Shown piece after piece: positions 6,470 through 7,702 of a DNA stretch of 7,702 nt; within the stretch, counting starts at the first letter, position 1; each line of letters opens with the position of its first letter. The stretch is from an uncultured Marinilabiliaceae bacterium. GTDB lineage: Bacteria > Bacteroidota > Bacteroidia > Bacteroidales > Marinilabiliaceae. The position numbers and the translations under genes were made by a program. The notes under the pieces were generated by a model, which had not been told where the DNA came from, did no database searches, and saw only the letters and a program-made list of their open reading frames with translations. The DNA lies in contig CAJONN010000101.1 in assembly GCA_905235955.1 (NCBI GenBank), positions 1-7,702 on the forward strand, in the 5' to 3' direction.

Positions 6470-6745
6470 CTCAAGTTTCGCAAGTGAAAAACGCACAGAA
6501 AATAAGCCCTGAAAGGGCGATAGACCACAGGCAGTGGTGTAGCGAAGCGAAACCACTGCATTACATATAAACCAACAACCTTAGCCCCGAAGGGGCGACA
6601 GAATGATTGCAATTGTGCGTTATTGTTCTTTCGCCCCTTCGGGGCTAATATTGTGGAGGGCGCATAATTAGCAGGGGTTACGCTGCGCTCCCCCCTGCCT
6701 GTATTCTTTCGCTCCTTCGGAGCTACTTCACTTGCGAAACTTGAG
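6470..6745. repeat. Complete 276-bp MITE-like element with hairpin-array core
   Basis: It is bounded by perfect 19-bp inverted repeats, CTCAAGTTTCGCAAGTGAA (6470-6488) and its reverse complement (6727-6745). The first 37 bp (6470-6506) are identical to 7516-7552. After that the core differs completely from the copies at 4323 and 7516: it consists of stem-loops. The left end lies 4 bp after the PtpA-like stop codon; the right end lies 154 bp before the next start codon. This element and the promoter region after it occupy the whole 434-bp gap, which holds no plausible gene. The identical tip joined to an unrelated core suggests modular exchange of internal sequence. Confidence 0.8.
6506..6723. 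repeat. Array of GC-rich stem-loops with GAA/TTC loops
   Basis: Perfect small hairpins occur in series: GCCCTGAAAGGGC (6506-6518), GCAGTGGT...ACCACTGC (6531-6538/6552-6559), GCCCCGAAGGGGC (6584-6596), GCCCCTTCGGGGC (6633-6645), GCAGGGG...CCCCTGC (6671-6677/6692-6698) and GCTCCTTCGGAGC (6711-6723). Bases 6581-6598 and 6631-6648 are also perfect 18-bp inverted repeats of each other, so the two middle hairpins could form one long stem instead. Such GCCCCGAAGGGGC palindromes are common between Bacteroidetes genes. They may protect the ptpA transcript 3' end or slow polymerase; no T-tract marks a standard terminator. Confidence 0.75.
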
Positions 6746-6812
6746 TTAAATAAAAAAACAGAGAAGATAATAGAGTAGCTATTTTCGTAGATAAAAAACA
6801 GAGTAAATGTAC

Positions 6813-6840
6813 TTTAGTTAGTTAATTTTACCTATCTTTG
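6813..6840 (+). promoter_or_regulatory. Bacteroidetes-type promoter for the membrane protein gene
   Basis: TATCTTTG at 6833-6840 is an exact match to the Bacteroidetes -7 consensus TAnnTTTG. An imperfect -33-like TTTAG lies at 6813-6817, slightly close at 15 bases before the -7 box. Transcription would start near 6847, giving a leader of roughly 50 bases to the ATG at 6900. This is the best promoter in the window; it lies outside the repeat element that ends at 6745. Confidence 0.55.
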
Positions 6841-6899
6841 CATAAAATTAAGGTGTATTATGTTAGGCTAGTTGCTCCCCTTATAAAATTTATAACTCT

Positions 6900-7511
6900 A
6901 TGAATGACAGAAATATTAGTTATTTAGCTCAGCGCAAAGCAATAGGATTTTTGGGCATACTGTTGCCATTGTCAGTAGCAACCGCATATCCCATTCATTG
7001 GTTCGATGGTTGGTGGTATAGCATATCCATCACCTACTACCAAACACCCATAATGGCAATAATATTGGGCATCGTATCATTATTTCTGTTTACATACAGA
7101 GGCTACGACAGTGCTGATCGCATCATCAACAGAGCATCAGCAATAGCAGCATTGGCGGTGATACTATTCCCCTGCTATCCCACCTTCAACGACTCGCCCG
7201 ATACATTTGTGTCGATATACGAAAAAGTTGGCATCTTGCAACTCAAGCCGCGCATAAGTCAGGTATTTCACATGACCTCAGCAAGCCTCCTGTTCCTATC
7301 GTTTGCACTAAACCTAATCGTCAACTTTGCTAAATGCAACTCCAACGCCTACAAAATATATTATCGCATTTCAGGTGCAATAATAATTGTGCTACTCATA
7401 TTCATAGGCATACTAAGCAAATATGCACCACATCTTGTCATCTTCGATGAATTTATCATACTCTTTACCTTCGGTTTGGCTTGGCTTGTAAAAGGTAAAT
7501 CGTTTGTCTAA
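6900..7511 (+). CDS. Uncharacterised six-helix membrane protein
   Basis: A 203-residue hydrophobic protein with about six predicted transmembrane segments (roughly 14-30, 48-66, 78-95, 122-143, 155-173, 180-197) and no cleavable signal peptide. Visible motifs are SISITYYQT (41-49), FLFTYRGYDSADRII (62-76), LFPC (89-92), HMTSASLLFLSF (124-135) and a C-terminal FGLAWLVKGK (191-200). The pattern 'S.S.YY.T ... FLF.Y.GYD..D.I' resembles small membrane proteins of unknown function seen in many bacteria, perhaps DUF998-like, but I cannot assign a family with confidence. No catalytic or transport signature is evident. It has its own promoter at about 6813-6840 and is followed after 4 bp by another repeat element, so it appears to be a single-gene transcript. 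Uniform hydrophobicity and normal codon use support it as a real gene. Confidence 0.8.
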   Translation: MNDRNISYLAQRKAIGFLGILLPLSVATAYPIHWFDGWWYSISITYYQTPIMAIILGIVSLFLFTYRGYDSADRIINRASAIAALAVILFPCYPTFNDSPDTFVSIYEKVGILQLKPRISQVFHMTSASLLFLSFALNLIVNFAKCNSNAYKIYYRISGAIIIVLLIFIGILSKYAPHLVIFDEFIILFTFGLAWLVKGKSFV

Positions 7512-7515
7512 AGAC

Positions 7516-7702
7516 CTCAAGTTTCGCAAGTGAAAAACGCACAGAAAATAAGAATGGGCGAAAGAAACATACCCAACAAATAGCCTTCCAACAATAAGCA
7601 CGGAACCCGATTTTCACCTCGCGGTTGTCGCCTTTGTCACGGAGCGTAAAGAAAATTATCGTAGCGAAGCGCCCGAAACGATTTTCTGTTTGAGCGAAGC
7701 GA
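7516..7702. repeat. Left part of a MITE-like intergenic element, right end outside the window
   Basis: It starts with CTCAAGTTTCGCAAGT (7516-7531), 4 bp after the stop codon of the membrane protein gene. Bases 7516-7623 match the left module of the complete element at 4323-4430 at 97 of 108 positions. From 7624 the sequence diverges into a core with AGCGAAGCG motifs and a partial foldback (GAAAATTATCG near 7651 with CGATTTTC near 7679). That core style resembles the core of the partial element at 1-143. By analogy, a right module ending ACTTGCGAAACTTGAG should occur downstream of the window. Confidence 0.7.

Noticed and set aside
4323..6751. Integron attC-like sites between same-strand genes (ACTCAAC at 4322-4328 fits RYYYAAC; GTTAAAT at 6745-6751 fits GTTRRRY)
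   Set aside because: The core-site matches do not occur as a consistent pair in any single element, the ends without CTCAAC lack the inverse core, the genes are large housekeeping-like genes, and no integrase is present.
6460..6754. AAATAAA on both sides of the 6470-6745 element as a target-site duplication
   Set aside because: The copies are offset from the terminal repeats by 3 and 2 bases, the motif is low-complexity AT-rich sequence, and no equivalent exact pair flanks 4323-4492.
6328..7601. Minus-strand ORFs at 6328-6612 and 7413-7601 sharing the residues YFLCVFHLRNLRSL
   Set aside because: The shared peptide is simply the translated reverse complement of the repeated 37-bp left tip; both ORFs overlap real genes and repeats and have no protein-like features outside the repeat.

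Overview
The window reads as chromosomal DNA of a member of the Bacteroidota, probably order Bacteroidales. The signs are AT-rich leaders without clear Shine-Dalgarno sequences, one good Bacteroidetes-type -7 box (TATCTTTG), a protease that closely resembles Porphyromonas gingivalis prolyl tripeptidyl peptidase, and the short GAA/TTC-loop intergenic hairpins common in this phylum. No genus can be named from sequence alone, and no RNA gene, CRISPR array or transposase is visible.

Four genes lie on the + strand, well separated by non-coding DNA. (1) 230-2563 is an exported two-enzyme fusion: a NamZ/DUF1343 (GH171) exo-N-acetylmuramidase module followed by a NagZ-type GH3 N-acetylglucosaminidase module. 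(2) 2783-4201 has no signal peptide; a lysine/glutamate-rich repeat region precedes a GH16-like jelly roll whose three catalytic acidic residues are replaced. A strong intrinsic terminator follows. (3) 4549-6465 is an exported S9-family PtpA-like tripeptidyl aminopeptidase with an intact catalytic triad but a shortened N-terminal propeller. (4) 6900-7511 is an uncharacterised six-helix membrane protein with its own promoter.

The most distinctive structure is between the genes. The 16-bp sequence CTCAAGTTTCGCAAGT and its reverse complement bracket intergenic segments as terminal inverted repeats: complete copies at 4323-4492 (170 bp) and 6470-6745 (276 bp), and partial copies running off both window edges (1-206 and 7516-7702). 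The copies share a 108-bp left module and a 63-bp right module around interchangeable, hairpin-rich cores, so they look like a modular MITE-like family. Two left ends lie 4 bp after stop codons and a degenerate one directly abuts a stop; right ends lie 23, 56 and 154 bp before start codons.

The genes do not form one evident pathway. Genes 1 and 3 are both exported degradative enzymes (peptidoglycan glycans and proline-containing peptides), consistent with scavenging or envelope turnover; genes 2 and 4 have no assigned role. Each gene appears to be its own transcription unit, punctuated by the repeat elements.
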